From the NCBI GenBank assembly GCA_945787715.1, contig CALZJE010000061.1, forward strand, positions 1 to 49,465: DNA of 49,465 nucleotides, in the 5' to 3' direction. The position numbers were made by a program, and so were the translations under genes. Numbering within the stretch: position 1 is the stretch's first letter; each line of letters opens with the position of its first letter. A model generated the notes under the pieces. That model worked only from the letters and a program-made list of their open reading frames with translations. It searched no databases and was not told where the DNA came from. This DNA comes from an uncultured Ectothiorhodospiraceae bacterium. Lineage in GTDB: Bacteria > Pseudomonadota > Gammaproteobacteria > S012-40. Below, in pieces: positions 28,225-36,170 of the stretch.

Positions 28225-28441
28225 ATATTAACACTCCCTCGTATCGAGCATAATTTAAACAGTTTTTTAAAGTGGGTTAAATAAACCTCACTTGCAACCT
28301 TGAGCAACCACATTACCCCAAAAAAAAAACCGATTCAATAGAGTTTCGACCTCTTCCCATATATACATTAATACGGGAATTAACATATTATATTGGTCAG
28401 TTTCATATTATCCCCGTAATTCTTTGAAATTAGTGGGATTT

Positions 28442-29284
28442 TCAATGAATCGTCACGTTTCGTGGAATGCTTAGTGGACTATTTTGATTAAATTTAATAC
28501 CCAATAGTTTGGAAATTATTCCTAGGGCTATGTGACTATCTGCGGTTGATCTATCTCTTGTATTCACTTGCGATGTAATGCTCATAATATAATCAGCATA
28601 GGCTTGAGCATAAATCAGATCAATGAAATAGTGTATATCTTGAAAAAACCCTTTCTTACCTAATTGCTGGGCAAACCAAACACGATAAGCTTCAAAGTCT
28701 ACGGATTGTCCACCCATTAACTCTTTGCAAGGTCCGTTCTTACCCAAAACAAATTCCTTCATGACACCTTTTTGAACTTGCTCATGCCACACCCAGCGAC
28801 TCATTAACGGATAGGTTTCAGGGCGAAAGAAATGAAGCAGTTCCGCCATAAAATTCCAAATAGTATTTTCAAGTTTGGAACTCGGCACATCTCCAAAGTA
28901 AGTCATAAAGAGATTCATGCGTTGATTGAGCTCATCCTCACCATGCAAAAGCATTTTTATCTGAGATCTCAAAACTGATAATGGAATACTCTCCAAATAT
29001 GTGTTTAGAGACTGATTCGAATTAACCAATTTCTCCAAATGGGTGTATTGGAGTTCATCAATAGAATCTTCCTGCAAAAGCTGAGAAAATAACAAATGTT
29101 TTTCATTGAGCAATTCAATTAGCTGATCAACGTCAACAGTTAAATTCACACCATATGTAAGAAGCGTATCTATTTTCTGATAACAAATTTTAGAATCAAA
29201 TCTTATATGTAACTCTACTGGTGAGATAAAATCACCTTGATAATTTGATACTCTGTTTTCAATTTCTTTTTTAAACCAACGCAT
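28442..29284 (-). CDS. unrecognised cytoplasmic protein in the sulfur gene block
   Basis: The ATG at 29284 gives 280 residues. TTG (29296) or GTG (29290) starts would add up to four. No signal peptide or TM is seen. The protein is largely helical, with aromatic-rich stretches (WNFMAELLHFFRPETYPLMSR). A possible functional core is VLGKNGPCKELMGG, where the Cys is one of only two in the protein. No motif of a known family is recognised. It stands alone, with about 200 bp to the small membrane protein downstream and 565 bp to dsrE2 upstream. Its role is unknown; the setting suggests sulfur metabolism. Confidence 0.7.
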   Translation of the reverse strand: MRWFKKEIENRVSNYQGDFISPVELHIRFDSKICYQKIDTLLTYGVNLTVDVDQLIELLNEKHLLFSQLLQEDSIDELQYTHLEKLVNSNQSLNTYLESIPLSVLRSQIKMLLHGEDELNQRMNLFMTYFGDVPSSKLENTIWNFMAELLHFFRPETYPLMSRWVWHEQVQKGVMKEFVLGKNGPCKELMGGQSVDFEAYRVWFAQQLGKKGFFQDIHYFIDLIYAQAYADYIMSITSQVNTRDRSTADSHIALGIISKLLGIKFNQNSPLSIPRNVTIH

Positions 29285-29848
29285 ATTCACAACCAAAAAT
29301 AATCAAATTTCGCATACACTCTAATTCAACTTAAAAATAGTGTTAACCAGAGTTTATACCACAAGTAACAATAGCGACATCTCACGAGCGTTTCAGCTTC
29401 ACAAGGTGAACAAATCATTCAGCCAAGAAAAAGCGAATGAACATTCCGTTCCGCATATCTGCTGTTTTTCCAGGTTTAACGATTTACACAACAAGAATGC
29501 AAAATGAGAACCACAGAAGAGGTCAGGAGAAAATATCTAATCACAAAATGAATTCAGACATCACCGTACAAATAATATCGATAATGACTTACACAAACAG
29601 CTTCAATTTTTAACAAAACACCGATTTTCATAGAGTGAAGCTGTAATTAATCTCAATATGAGCGTCAATATTTTCACATTACACCTTTAAAACAAAACAG
29701 TTTTGTTTTGACACCCTGCATAGCATGACAGTTAAGGGTGGAAAAAATGGCAATTGAACTCGCCGAATAAGTAGTGCCATGTGCTCTGATGGTATAAGGT
29801 TACTATTAACATCACTGTAAAGAAAAATATAAATGTAAGTATTAGTCT
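29285..29848. other. 564-bp intergenic stretch with one perfect palindrome
   Basis: No coding frame with a start and ribosome site is seen. At 29689-29709 AAAACAAAAC and GTTTTGTTTT are separated by one base, a perfect palindrome that could be an operator or a weak hairpin. The promoter of the unknown gene at 28442-29284 must lie here. Confidence 0.4.
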
Positions 29849-30316
29849 CTACATGAACAAATTCACATCCGAGACACCTGCAAACTCAAAAAATGTTGCG
29901 GCACCACCAGGTTTTGCATGCTCAATAAGATTTTCACGTTTGAATTCGAATAAATCTATTGTCATTTGGCAGGCAAGCATTTGAACCTCGGCTTCCACAC
30001 ACAAATTACGTAATTCCTCGATATCGACAACGCCCTTTTTTTTCATTTTACCTTTCATCATTTGCGTCATCAACATTTCCATGCCCGGTAAAGTTTGCAC
30101 CATAACGGGCAATGAAATAGGCATGGGCATAGCAGGATTACCTAGTGAAGTAACTCGCAAGTCTAGCTTTTTTTCCAATAACTTCAATCCGTAAAAAGTA
30201 AAAAATATTCTTACTTCATAACCTAACGCTGCTGCCGTTGACGCTAAGATAAGCGGTGGATAAGCCCAATCAAGCGTCCCTCTAGAAGCAATTATTGCCA
30301 GTTTTTTCTTCGTCAT
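29849..30316 (-). CDS. dsrE2: DsrE2-type sulfur carrier (DsrE/F-like)
   Basis: This 155-residue protein starts with KLAIIASRGTLDWAYPPLILAS, typical of the DsrE2 group. It has the fold's YEVRIFFTFYGLKLL stretch, a Met/Lys-rich middle (PGMEMLMTQMMKGKMKKKG) and two Cys in NLCVEAEVQMLACQMTIDLF, the second being the likely sulfur-binding Cys. Members pass sulfane sulfur together with rhodanese and TusA in sulfur oxidisers. It lies 126 bp downstream of tusA on the same strand. Confidence 0.88.
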   Translation of the reverse strand: MTKKKLAIIASRGTLDWAYPPLILASTAAALGYEVRIFFTFYGLKLLEKKLDLRVTSLGNPAMPMPISLPVMVQTLPGMEMLMTQMMKGKMKKKGVVDIEELRNLCVEAEVQMLACQMTIDLFEFKRENLIEHAKPGGAATFFEFAGVSDVNLFM

Positions 30317-30442
30317 TTCTGCCCTGCTTTTATTAATCCAGGTATTTCACGCAGTGGTACTCATGCTCTTCATCCAAAGCGATAACCAAAGGACACACGA
30401 GTATAAGTGATCTTCAGGAATTATCCGGTTTTAATGATCTCA

Positions 30443-30679
30443 TTAAGAATCTCTTTTTTTGAGAAGATAGAAGAAGATGCTATTGTCTTCTCTTGCTTCA
30501 AGTAACTCATGTCCCGTCTGCTTTGCAAAAGCTTGGAAATCTTTTAGTGATCCCGGATCAGTCGAGATTACACGTAGTATTTGACCAGCCGACAAAGAAG
30601 ATATTGCCTTTTTCGCCTTTAAAATAGGCATTGGGCAGTTTAATCCAGACGTATCAAGCTCCTCATCAAATTCCTCCAT
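30443..30679 (-). CDS. tusA: TusA/SirA-like sulfur carrier protein
   Basis: The ATG at 30679 is preceded by GGAG at 6 bp and gives 78 residues, the usual family length. An ATG at 30700 would add seven residues and has no ribosome site. The sulfur-carrying Cys is in LDTSGLNCPMPILKAKKAI, the CPxP signature of TusA. It carries persulfide sulfur in the cytoplasm. It diverges from bepA, an arrangement also found in Pseudomonas, where a TusA-like gene is next to the bepA homologue. It therefore may be the housekeeping copy that now serves the DsrE2-rhodanese system too. Confidence 0.92.
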   Translation of the reverse strand: MEEFDEELDTSGLNCPMPILKAKKAISSLSAGQILRVISTDPGSLKDFQAFAKQTGHELLEAREDNSIFFYLLKKRDS

Positions 30680-31144
30680 ATATTTCTCCAAACCATCCAT
30701 AGACAAAGGCCTAATATAACCTTTGGCTCAGCAATTGACCACAGAATGAAAAAATCTGCCTGATTTTCGAATTTATTGCTGTTCACAATCCCAGCACCTT
30801 CCATCAATACGTGGGCCTAATCAAAACGAGAAGCTCAAGCTTCATATCTTTTGCACAAATAATTATCATAAAAAACGGCTACAATTAAATAGTTAGCCGA
30901 ACAAATCCGATAGAATTGCAATAGGTTTTAGCAGATGAGTTTATGTACATTTTCTAATCACGCAAATATTAATGGAAACATTAGGACGCCATTTGTGTCT
31001 CTATAAGGGCATTTAATAAGCCATGATTCACAAAAGCGATTAAACATTACCGTTAAATTTGAAATCGCTTATATAATTTATATCCGGATAATTTATGATG
31101 TATCCGCCTTAAGTATTTGAACACCTTAGTCACCAGGATTTATT
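30680..31144. other. divergent promoter region between tusA and bepA
   Basis: About 460 bp, AT-rich. It contains a small hairpin CGGCTA/TAGCCG at 30876-30899 and a TATCCGGATA near-palindrome near 31080. No gene is seen. The promoters of tusA and bepA must lie here. Confidence 0.4.
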
Positions 31145-32584
31145 TTGACGCAAAAAATCGTCTTTGCATTATCCCTAATAATGTTTTTTACAGTTAGCAC
31201 TGCGAAATCCAAGGATATCCATCTACCTTCACTGGGAAACGATTCCAGTGATCGTTTTTCCGCCGCTGAAGAAAAATTACTCGGCGAAACCTTTATGCGG
31301 CAAGTTCGCTTAGGCCTACCAATCAGTGACGATCCTGAAGTCACAAGTTACCTTTCACATTTGGGATATCGCTTAATCGCAAACAGTAACCACCATACAC
31401 GCCACTTTAATTTTTTCATGATCAATGATCCGAGCATAAACGCATTCGCGGGTCCGAATGGTTATATTGGTGTCAATGCTGGGCTGATGTTGAACACGCA
31501 AGACGAGAGTGAATTAGCTTCAGTACTTGCCCATGAAATTGCACATGTTACGCAACGCCATCTAGAAAGGTCTTTTGATTCCGGCGAGAAATTAAGCATT
31601 CCCACAGCTGCTGCAATCATTACCGCCATTGTTCTGGGTAGCCAGGCGAATATTAATATTACTGAAGCTGCAATTTTTGCAACCATTGCGGCTAACTATC
31701 AATCAAGACTTAGCTATTCGAGAACACACGAACTTGAAGCTGATCATATTGGAATACAGATACTCGCAAAATCCCAGTTTGACACTCAAAGCATGCCGAG
31801 TTTTTTTGAAAAACTGAATCAAAACCGCATGGGTGACGCACAAATTCCAGAATTCTTGAGTACTCACCCGGTAACTGTAAAAAGGATTGCGGAATCCAGA
31901 AATCGCGCCATTCTCTATGAGTATCGACCTCGTGAAAGCAGTTTTATGTATTATCTGATCAAGGCAAAATTGCGAGTGATTACATCAGATAACAAAACAG
32001 AGTTAGCAAAAAGACTAGCCGCCGAGCTAAAAGAAGGGAGTTATCAAAACAAAGCAGCGCAACTTTATGCGTATAGCTTAGCGCTATTGGAGTCAGACCA
32101 AGCCGAAACCGCTTATTCTCAAGTTGAAAAGTTAATTAAACTAGATGGCGAAAAAATCCCCTATTTAATTTTAAAAGCCAACATAGAAATCGAGCGCAAT
32201 AATGTTGCTACTGGTTTTAATATATTTAGCGAAGCCTTGAGCATTAACCCCGGCAACCCCTCACTCTCCTTGCACTATGCCGACGCGTTATTAACCAACA
32301 AGCAACCGAATACAGCAATACAACTATTACGCTCAATGAACAATTATCAACCTACCCCACTCTACTATCAAATGCTCGCCAAAGCAGAGGGAGACTCCGG
32401 CAATGCCAGTGCATCACATGAAATGCTCGCTGAATACTATTTGACCTACGACCAAATCCCAATCGCAGTGAATCATTTACAGCAAGCACTTCGAGATGAA
32501 GATATCACTAGTATAGACAAACAGCGTATTGAAAATCGCATGGCAGAAATGCGTGAAATCGCCATTTTAGAGAAAGAGTTTTGA
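31145..32584 (+). CDS. bepA: BepA-type periplasmic M48 metalloprotease with TPR domain
   Basis: The TTG at 31145 (AGGA 8 bp upstream) is needed to keep the signal peptide (KIVFALSLIMFFTVSTAKS). The product has 479 residues. The zinc site is HEIAH in LAHEIAHVTQRHLE, the third ligand Glu is in HELEADHIG, and the C-terminal half (about 260-470) is TPR repeats. It degrades or helps fold outer-membrane proteins in the periplasm together with the BAM machine, a functional link to bamC in this window. It is followed by soxX after about 136 bp. Confidence 0.93.
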   Translation: MTQKIVFALSLIMFFTVSTAKSKDIHLPSLGNDSSDRFSAAEEKLLGETFMRQVRLGLPISDDPEVTSYLSHLGYRLIANSNHHTRHFNFFMINDPSINAFAGPNGYIGVNAGLMLNTQDESELASVLAHEIAHVTQRHLERSFDSGEKLSIPTAAAIITAIVLGSQANINITEAAIFATIAANYQSRLSYSRTHELEADHIGIQILAKSQFDTQSMPSFFEKLNQNRMGDAQIPEFLSTHPVTVKRIAESRNRAILYEYRPRESSFMYYLIKAKLRVITSDNKTELAKRLAAELKEGSYQNKAAQLYAYSLALLESDQAETAYSQVEKLIKLDGEKIPYLILKANIEIERNNVATGFNIFSEALSINPGNPSLSLHYADALLTNKQPNTAIQLLRSMNNYQPTPLYYQMLAKAEGDSGNASASHEMLAEYYLTYDQIPIAVNHLQQALRDEDITSIDKQRIENRMAEMREIAILEKEF

Positions 32585-32601
32585 TCACCAAAAAAATCGC
32601 G

Positions 32602-32629
32602 TTAACACATTAATCGATTGTGATAAAAT
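32602..32629 (+). promoter_or_regulatory. candidate soxX promoter
   Basis: TTAACA (32602-32607) and TAAAAT (32624-32629) are spaced by 16 bp, about 90 bp upstream of the soxX ATG. The boxes are acceptable but not consensus. It would drive soxXY and, through the inserted element, soxZA. Confidence 0.35.
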
Positions 32630-32720
32630 TTGTACTAACTGCACTTTTTCATGTAGGCACAACTATCACAAGATGAAACTAAAAGCCCCACAAAGACCCA
32701 TACAATCCAGGGAATTTTTT

Positions 32721-33089
32721 ATGCAGCGGCTAACTCGCATATTATCACTAACCAGCATGTTGGCAATCTTGACAAGCAGTTTAATGCTACCTACCACTGC
32801 TAATGCTGATGAAAAAGATATGATTGCAGATGGAAAAGCCATTGCATTTCACCGCCACAAAGGAAACTGTCTTGCTTGTCATGCCATCCAAGGAGGACTG
32901 CTACCTGGCAATATTGGGCCACCACTAGTCAGCATGCAAGATCGCTATCAGACCAAAAGACAATTAAGAGAACAAATATGGGATGCCTCCGTCAACAATC
33001 CCCATACAATTATGCCTCCATTCGGCAAATACAAAATATTAACAGACGATGAGATTGATAAAGTCGTCGAATTCATATACACGCTTTAA
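32721..33089 (+). CDS. soxX: SoxX, monoheme cytochrome subunit of SoxXA
   Basis: The ATG at 32721 with CCAGGGA upstream gives 122 residues. A further ATG at 32673 would put 16 residues before the signal. The signal peptide is LSLTSMLAILTSSLML...ANA. The heme motif CLACH is at 50-54 and the Met ligand at M98 in NNPHTIMPPFG. The GNIGPPLVSM stretch is typical of SoxX. With SoxA it attaches thiosulfate to the carrier SoxYZ in the periplasm. It is followed 26 bp later by soxY. Confidence 0.95.
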   Translation: MQRLTRILSLTSMLAILTSSLMLPTTANADEKDMIADGKAIAFHRHKGNCLACHAIQGGLLPGNIGPPLVSMQDRYQTKRQLREQIWDASVNNPHTIMPPFGKYKILTDDEIDKVVEFIYTL

Positions 33090-33115
33090 CCTAGAAAAAT
33101 CAGGAGAGAAACACG

Positions 33116-33574
33116 GTGAGCATAAAGCGCCGAATTATATTAAAGGGAACACTTGTCGGTGGAGCCTCCGTTGCCAGTGGATTATTGAGCTCTCGTATTG
33201 CTCTTGCCGCTTGGCCAGAGAATACATTCAACAAAACCAATTTGAATGACGCAATGGACTCACTAGGCGTCACCAATTTATCGATTTCAAAAGATATCAC
33301 CATCAATGCACCCGACATGGCAGAGCATGGAGCGCTGGTTCCTGTTTCAATAATAAGTAGCATTCCCGGTATTGATAAAATCAGCATCTTAGTCGAAAAA
33401 AATCCTCAGCCGCTCGTCGCCATATTTGAGCTAAGCAATAAATGTCGAGGTTACGTTTCTACAAGAATAAAAATGAAAAGCGAATCAAATATTATCGCCA
33501 TCGTTGAGGCTGGAGGGAGATATTACTCAAACAAAAAAGTCGTGAATGTTGCCATCGGTGGATGCGACGAATAA
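33116..33574 (+). CDS. soxY: SoxY, thiosulfate carrier subunit, with variant C-terminus GGCDE
   Basis: It starts with GTG and AGGAGAG lies 9 bp upstream. The 152-residue protein has a Tat signal (SIKRRIILKGTLVGGASVASG) and the SoxY beta-sandwich. It ends in VAIGGCDE. The carrier Cys is in place, but the usual last residues Gly-Gly are Asp-Glu. The flexible GGCGG arm normally lets the Cys reach the partner enzymes, so the change may matter. A MITE-like element starts one base after the stop, with the TAAA shared by its target duplication, so the stop itself is ancestral. Confidence 0.94.
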   Translation: MSIKRRIILKGTLVGGASVASGLLSSRIALAAWPENTFNKTNLNDAMDSLGVTNLSISKDITINAPDMAEHGALVPVSIISSIPGIDKISILVEKNPQPLVAIFELSNKCRGYVSTRIKMKSESNIIAIVEAGGRYYSNKKVVNVAIGGCDE

Positions 33575-33575
33575 A

Positions 33576-33787
33576 CCTAGAAGAAAGCAGTTGGACGTGG
33601 AAATAGAGCGTAGGATATTGTTTTGAATAGCGTACGACTGCATGGATGCAGGAGCTAGAGCAACGCATGGAGCAATTGCCGAATGAAAAAAGTTGTCTTC
33701 ACCTGGTTGGTGAAGCTAGCTTTTTTCATATAGCTAGGCGAAACAAGAGGCTGCGTTGTATTCCATGGATCAACTGCTTTTTCTAGG
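33576..33787. mobile_element. 212-bp MITE-like element between soxY and soxZ
   Basis: Terminal inverted repeats: CCTAGAAGAAAGCAGTTG at 33576-33593 and its near-complement CAACTGCTTTTTCTAGG at 33771-33787, differing by one inserted base. Both ends are flanked by ATAAA (33571-33575 and 33788-33792), a perfect 5-bp target duplication. No ORF is inside. The interior contains a strong hairpin (33685-33727) and a GCATGGATGCAGGAGC segment. Removing the element restores a 30-nt gap between the soxY stop and the soxZ start. It is non-autonomous; no matching transposase is in the window. Confidence 0.85.
33685..33727 (+). terminator. hairpin with T-run inside the soxY-soxZ element
   Basis: GAAAAAAG...CTTCACC pairs with GGTGAAG...CTTTTTTC across a 5-nt loop, with one small internal mismatch. 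The 3' side ends in a T run. It looks like an attenuator or a partial terminator and would lower soxZA transcript relative to soxXY. Confidence 0.55.
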
Positions 33788-33815
33788 ATAAACTATCAAT
33801 TTGGAGTGAACAAGG

Positions 33816-34118
33816 TTGGCTGAAAACACCATCAAAATCAGAGTAAAAAAAGTAGACGATGTAACACACGTAAAAACACTGATCAAACACGAAATGACAT
33901 CTACTATACACAGTAAAACTAACTCCCCGCATTTTATCCAGGAAGTCAGTTGCGAACATAATGGGTTCACCGTTTTTAAAGCGAATTGGGGAAGTTCAAT
34001 ATCAAAAAATCCCTACTTATCGTTCAAATTTGAGGGTGGAAATCCAGGGGAAAGTATTACCATTAACTGGATTGACAACACAGGTGATACCGACAGTCTA
34101 ACAACGACTATTGGATAA
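33816..34118 (+). CDS. soxZ: SoxZ, partner of SoxY
   Basis: This 100-residue protein starts with TTG; GGAGTG lies upstream at a good distance. MAENTIKIRVKK matches the SoxZ N-terminus, and the small immunoglobulin-like sandwich continues to NWIDNTGDTDS near the end. There is no signal peptide, because SoxZ is exported with SoxY through Tat. It is followed 3 bp later by soxA. The gap from soxY is 241 bp instead of a few bases because of the inserted element. Confidence 0.93.
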   Translation: MAENTIKIRVKKVDDVTHVKTLIKHEMTSTIHSKTNSPHFIQEVSCEHNGFTVFKANWGSSISKNPYLSFKFEGGNPGESITINWIDNTGDTDSLTTTIG

Positions 34119-34121
34119 ACA

Positions 34122-34979
34122 ATGAAGCCACCAAGCAAAAAAATATTTTTCAAGTATTGCTGCCAAGCAACGCTTATTATTTTCACCGGTCTACTTAGCC
34201 TAAACCTGCACGCAGACCCAGCAAGCGACAAAGAAAAATTCCAAAACTTTTTTTCTAAAAAATTTTCCGGTATCGATTTTAATGAATTTTCAAATGGTGT
34301 TTACGCTATCGACCCCGAGTCCCGTGCGCAATGGAAAAATATCGAAGAATTTCCACCTTATGTATTTGCCATCGACGAAGGGGAGAAGCTTTTCAAAACA
34401 CTCTTTATTACAGGCCGAACATATGCTGACTGCCTCCCTGAAGGGGGAATTGGCATAGCACATAGCTACCCGCGATTTAACATCAGAAAAAACCAAGTTG
34501 TTACTCTGGCGCAAGAAATCAACACCTGTCGCCAATTAAACCGAGAAGAGCCATTACCCTGGGGGAGGGGTGATTTAGCGTTGATACTTGCCTATCTGGC
34601 ATTCACATCTCGAGATAAAGAGATTTCCATAACCATCCCAAGTTCAGCAGCCGAAGCCGCATATAACAAAGGTAAAAAACTCTATTATTCTCGTACCGGC
34701 CAACTTAATATCGCATGTGCACATTGTCATGTTGATAATGCGGGTAAACGGATTCGAGCAGATATATTAAGCCCGGCACTTGGTCAAACCAGTCATTTCC
34801 CCGTCTACCGTGCGCGCTGGGGTGAAATGGGTACTTTACATCGACGCTTTGCCGAGTGTAGTGAATTGAGCAGAGCTAAAGCATTCCCTCTACAAAGTGA
34901 AGCGTACCGAAACCTGGAATATTTTCTCAGTTATATGAGCAATGGGATCAAAGCAAATGGGCCTGGAGCTCGAAAATAA
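34122..34979 (+). CDS. soxA: SoxA, monoheme-type cytochrome subunit of SoxXA
   Basis: This 285-residue protein has a signal peptide (ATLIIFTGLLSLNLHA). The single heme motif CAHCH is at 199-203, and the active-site and heme-ligand Cys246 is in RRFAEC. Cys104 and Cys136 are in place for the disulfide found where the N-terminal heme domain has lost its CxxCH, so this is a one-heme SoxA. With SoxX it conjugates thiosulfate to SoxY. It starts 3 bp after soxZ. soxB and soxCD are not nearby. Confidence 0.95.
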   Translation: MKPPSKKIFFKYCCQATLIIFTGLLSLNLHADPASDKEKFQNFFSKKFSGIDFNEFSNGVYAIDPESRAQWKNIEEFPPYVFAIDEGEKLFKTLFITGRTYADCLPEGGIGIAHSYPRFNIRKNQVVTLAQEINTCRQLNREEPLPWGRGDLALILAYLAFTSRDKEISITIPSSAAEAAYNKGKKLYYSRTGQLNIACAHCHVDNAGKRIRADILSPALGQTSHFPVYRARWGEMGTLHRRFAECSELSRAKAFPLQSEAYRNLEYFLSYMSNGIKANGPGARK

Positions 34980-35108
34980 TTTTCTGCATGGAGTAATTAA
35001 CGCATTTACACGAAGTAAATGGGGATTTACGAGTGCCCTTTGGGAATGAGGTCATTTTTTAACAAAACTGGGGGCGGAAAATATAAGTCGCGCAAAGGTC
35101 TCACATAG

Positions 35109-36170
35109 TTATTGAACTCTACGCATCAATAATAACGCAATAGCTAAAAATATAAACGTAGGGAATGTTGCTGCCAAGAATGGATTCAACTCAAAAACCA
35201 ATCCAACATAACTAAAAACCTGCGCAAACAGGTAAAATCCTATACCAGTTAATGTGCCGACCAGTATTCTATGCCCCGCACTTTGAGTTCGCATAGGTCC
35301 GAATATGAAAGGTATTGCTAACAATACCATGACTGCCGTCGCAATTGGGGTAACGACTTTCGACCAAAATGCCTGTGAATATTTACGCGCATCAATCCCG
35401 TTATCGTTAAGATAACTCACATAATCCAGTGCATCTGCTGCCGACATCATTTCAGGTTTGATCGATACGACATCCAGGATTTCCGGGCTTAAAGCCGTTG
35501 CCCATACACTTCGATCCTTATCTTCAAAATGTACACCTTCATCATCAAGACGACGTTGCTCAAAATTATCTAAAATCCATTTATCACCGGTAACATGAGA
35601 AGCGCGATCAGCAGTAATAATAGTTTCGATCTTTTGATTATTGTTTAACTCAAATACACGCACATTACTCCACTTCCCGCTCTTGTCAATATTGTCAATC
35701 CGGACAAACTTCAAACCATCACGGATCCACAATCCAGAATCGGTTTGCAACGCATTTTTACCACTCATGGCGATAGTACGCTTTGTTTCTGCGTATTCTT
35801 GTGAGATTGGAGCGAGATACTCGCCAATCATAAAAACACATAACATGAGGAAAAGACCAAAGTACATGACAGAACGCAACAACGAGACAAGCGAATAACC
35901 CGCAGCACGCATGGCGACTAATTCGGAACTATTCGCGAGTATTCCAAGCCCCATCATTGTGCCGATAAGTGCTGAAGCAGGAAACAATTGATAGAGCATA
36001 CCTGGTGCAGTTGCTAGGGCAAATTGCATTGCTTGAATGCTATCGTAAGTTCCCCTGCCGGTTTTACTTAGTTCACCTGCAAACGTGAAAAATGTAAAAA
36101 GTGCCACTAACACCAGCATCTCCATCATGGTAGACGATGCGTCTTTCAAAACAACTGAGAGGAGAGCCAC
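35109..36170 (-). CDS. lptG: LPS export ABC transporter permease LptG
   Basis: This 353-residue protein starts with GTG and overlaps lptF by 25 bp. TM segments are at the N-terminus (about 18-35), 60-75, 95-117 and in the C-terminal third, with a periplasmic beta-jellyroll between. The N-terminus reads MALLSVVLKDASSTM; the usual MKxLDRYI start is eroded, as there is no DRY. It works with LptF and LptB to extract LPS from the inner membrane. It is convergent with soxA. Confidence 0.93.
   Translation of the reverse strand: MALLSVVLKDASSTMMEMLVLVALFTFFTFAGELSKTGRGTYDSIQAMQFALATAPGMLYQLFPASALIGTMMGLGILANSSELVAMRAAGYSLVSLLRSVMYFGLFLMLCVFMIGEYLAPISQEYAETKRTIAMSGKNALQTDSGLWIRDGLKFVRIDNIDKSGKWSNVRVFELNNNQKIETIITADRASHVTGDKWILDNFEQRRLDDEGVHFEDKDRSVWATALSPEILDVVSIKPEMMSAADALDYVSYLNDNGIDARKYSQAFWSKVVTPIATAVMVLLAIPFIFGPMRTQSAGHRILVGTLTGIGFYLFAQVFSYVGLVFELNPFLAATFPTFIFLAIALLLMRRVQ

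Noticed and set aside
35003-35021. Hairpin after soxA (CATTTAC/GTAAATG) as terminator
   Set aside because: The stem is short and AT-rich, and no T run follows.
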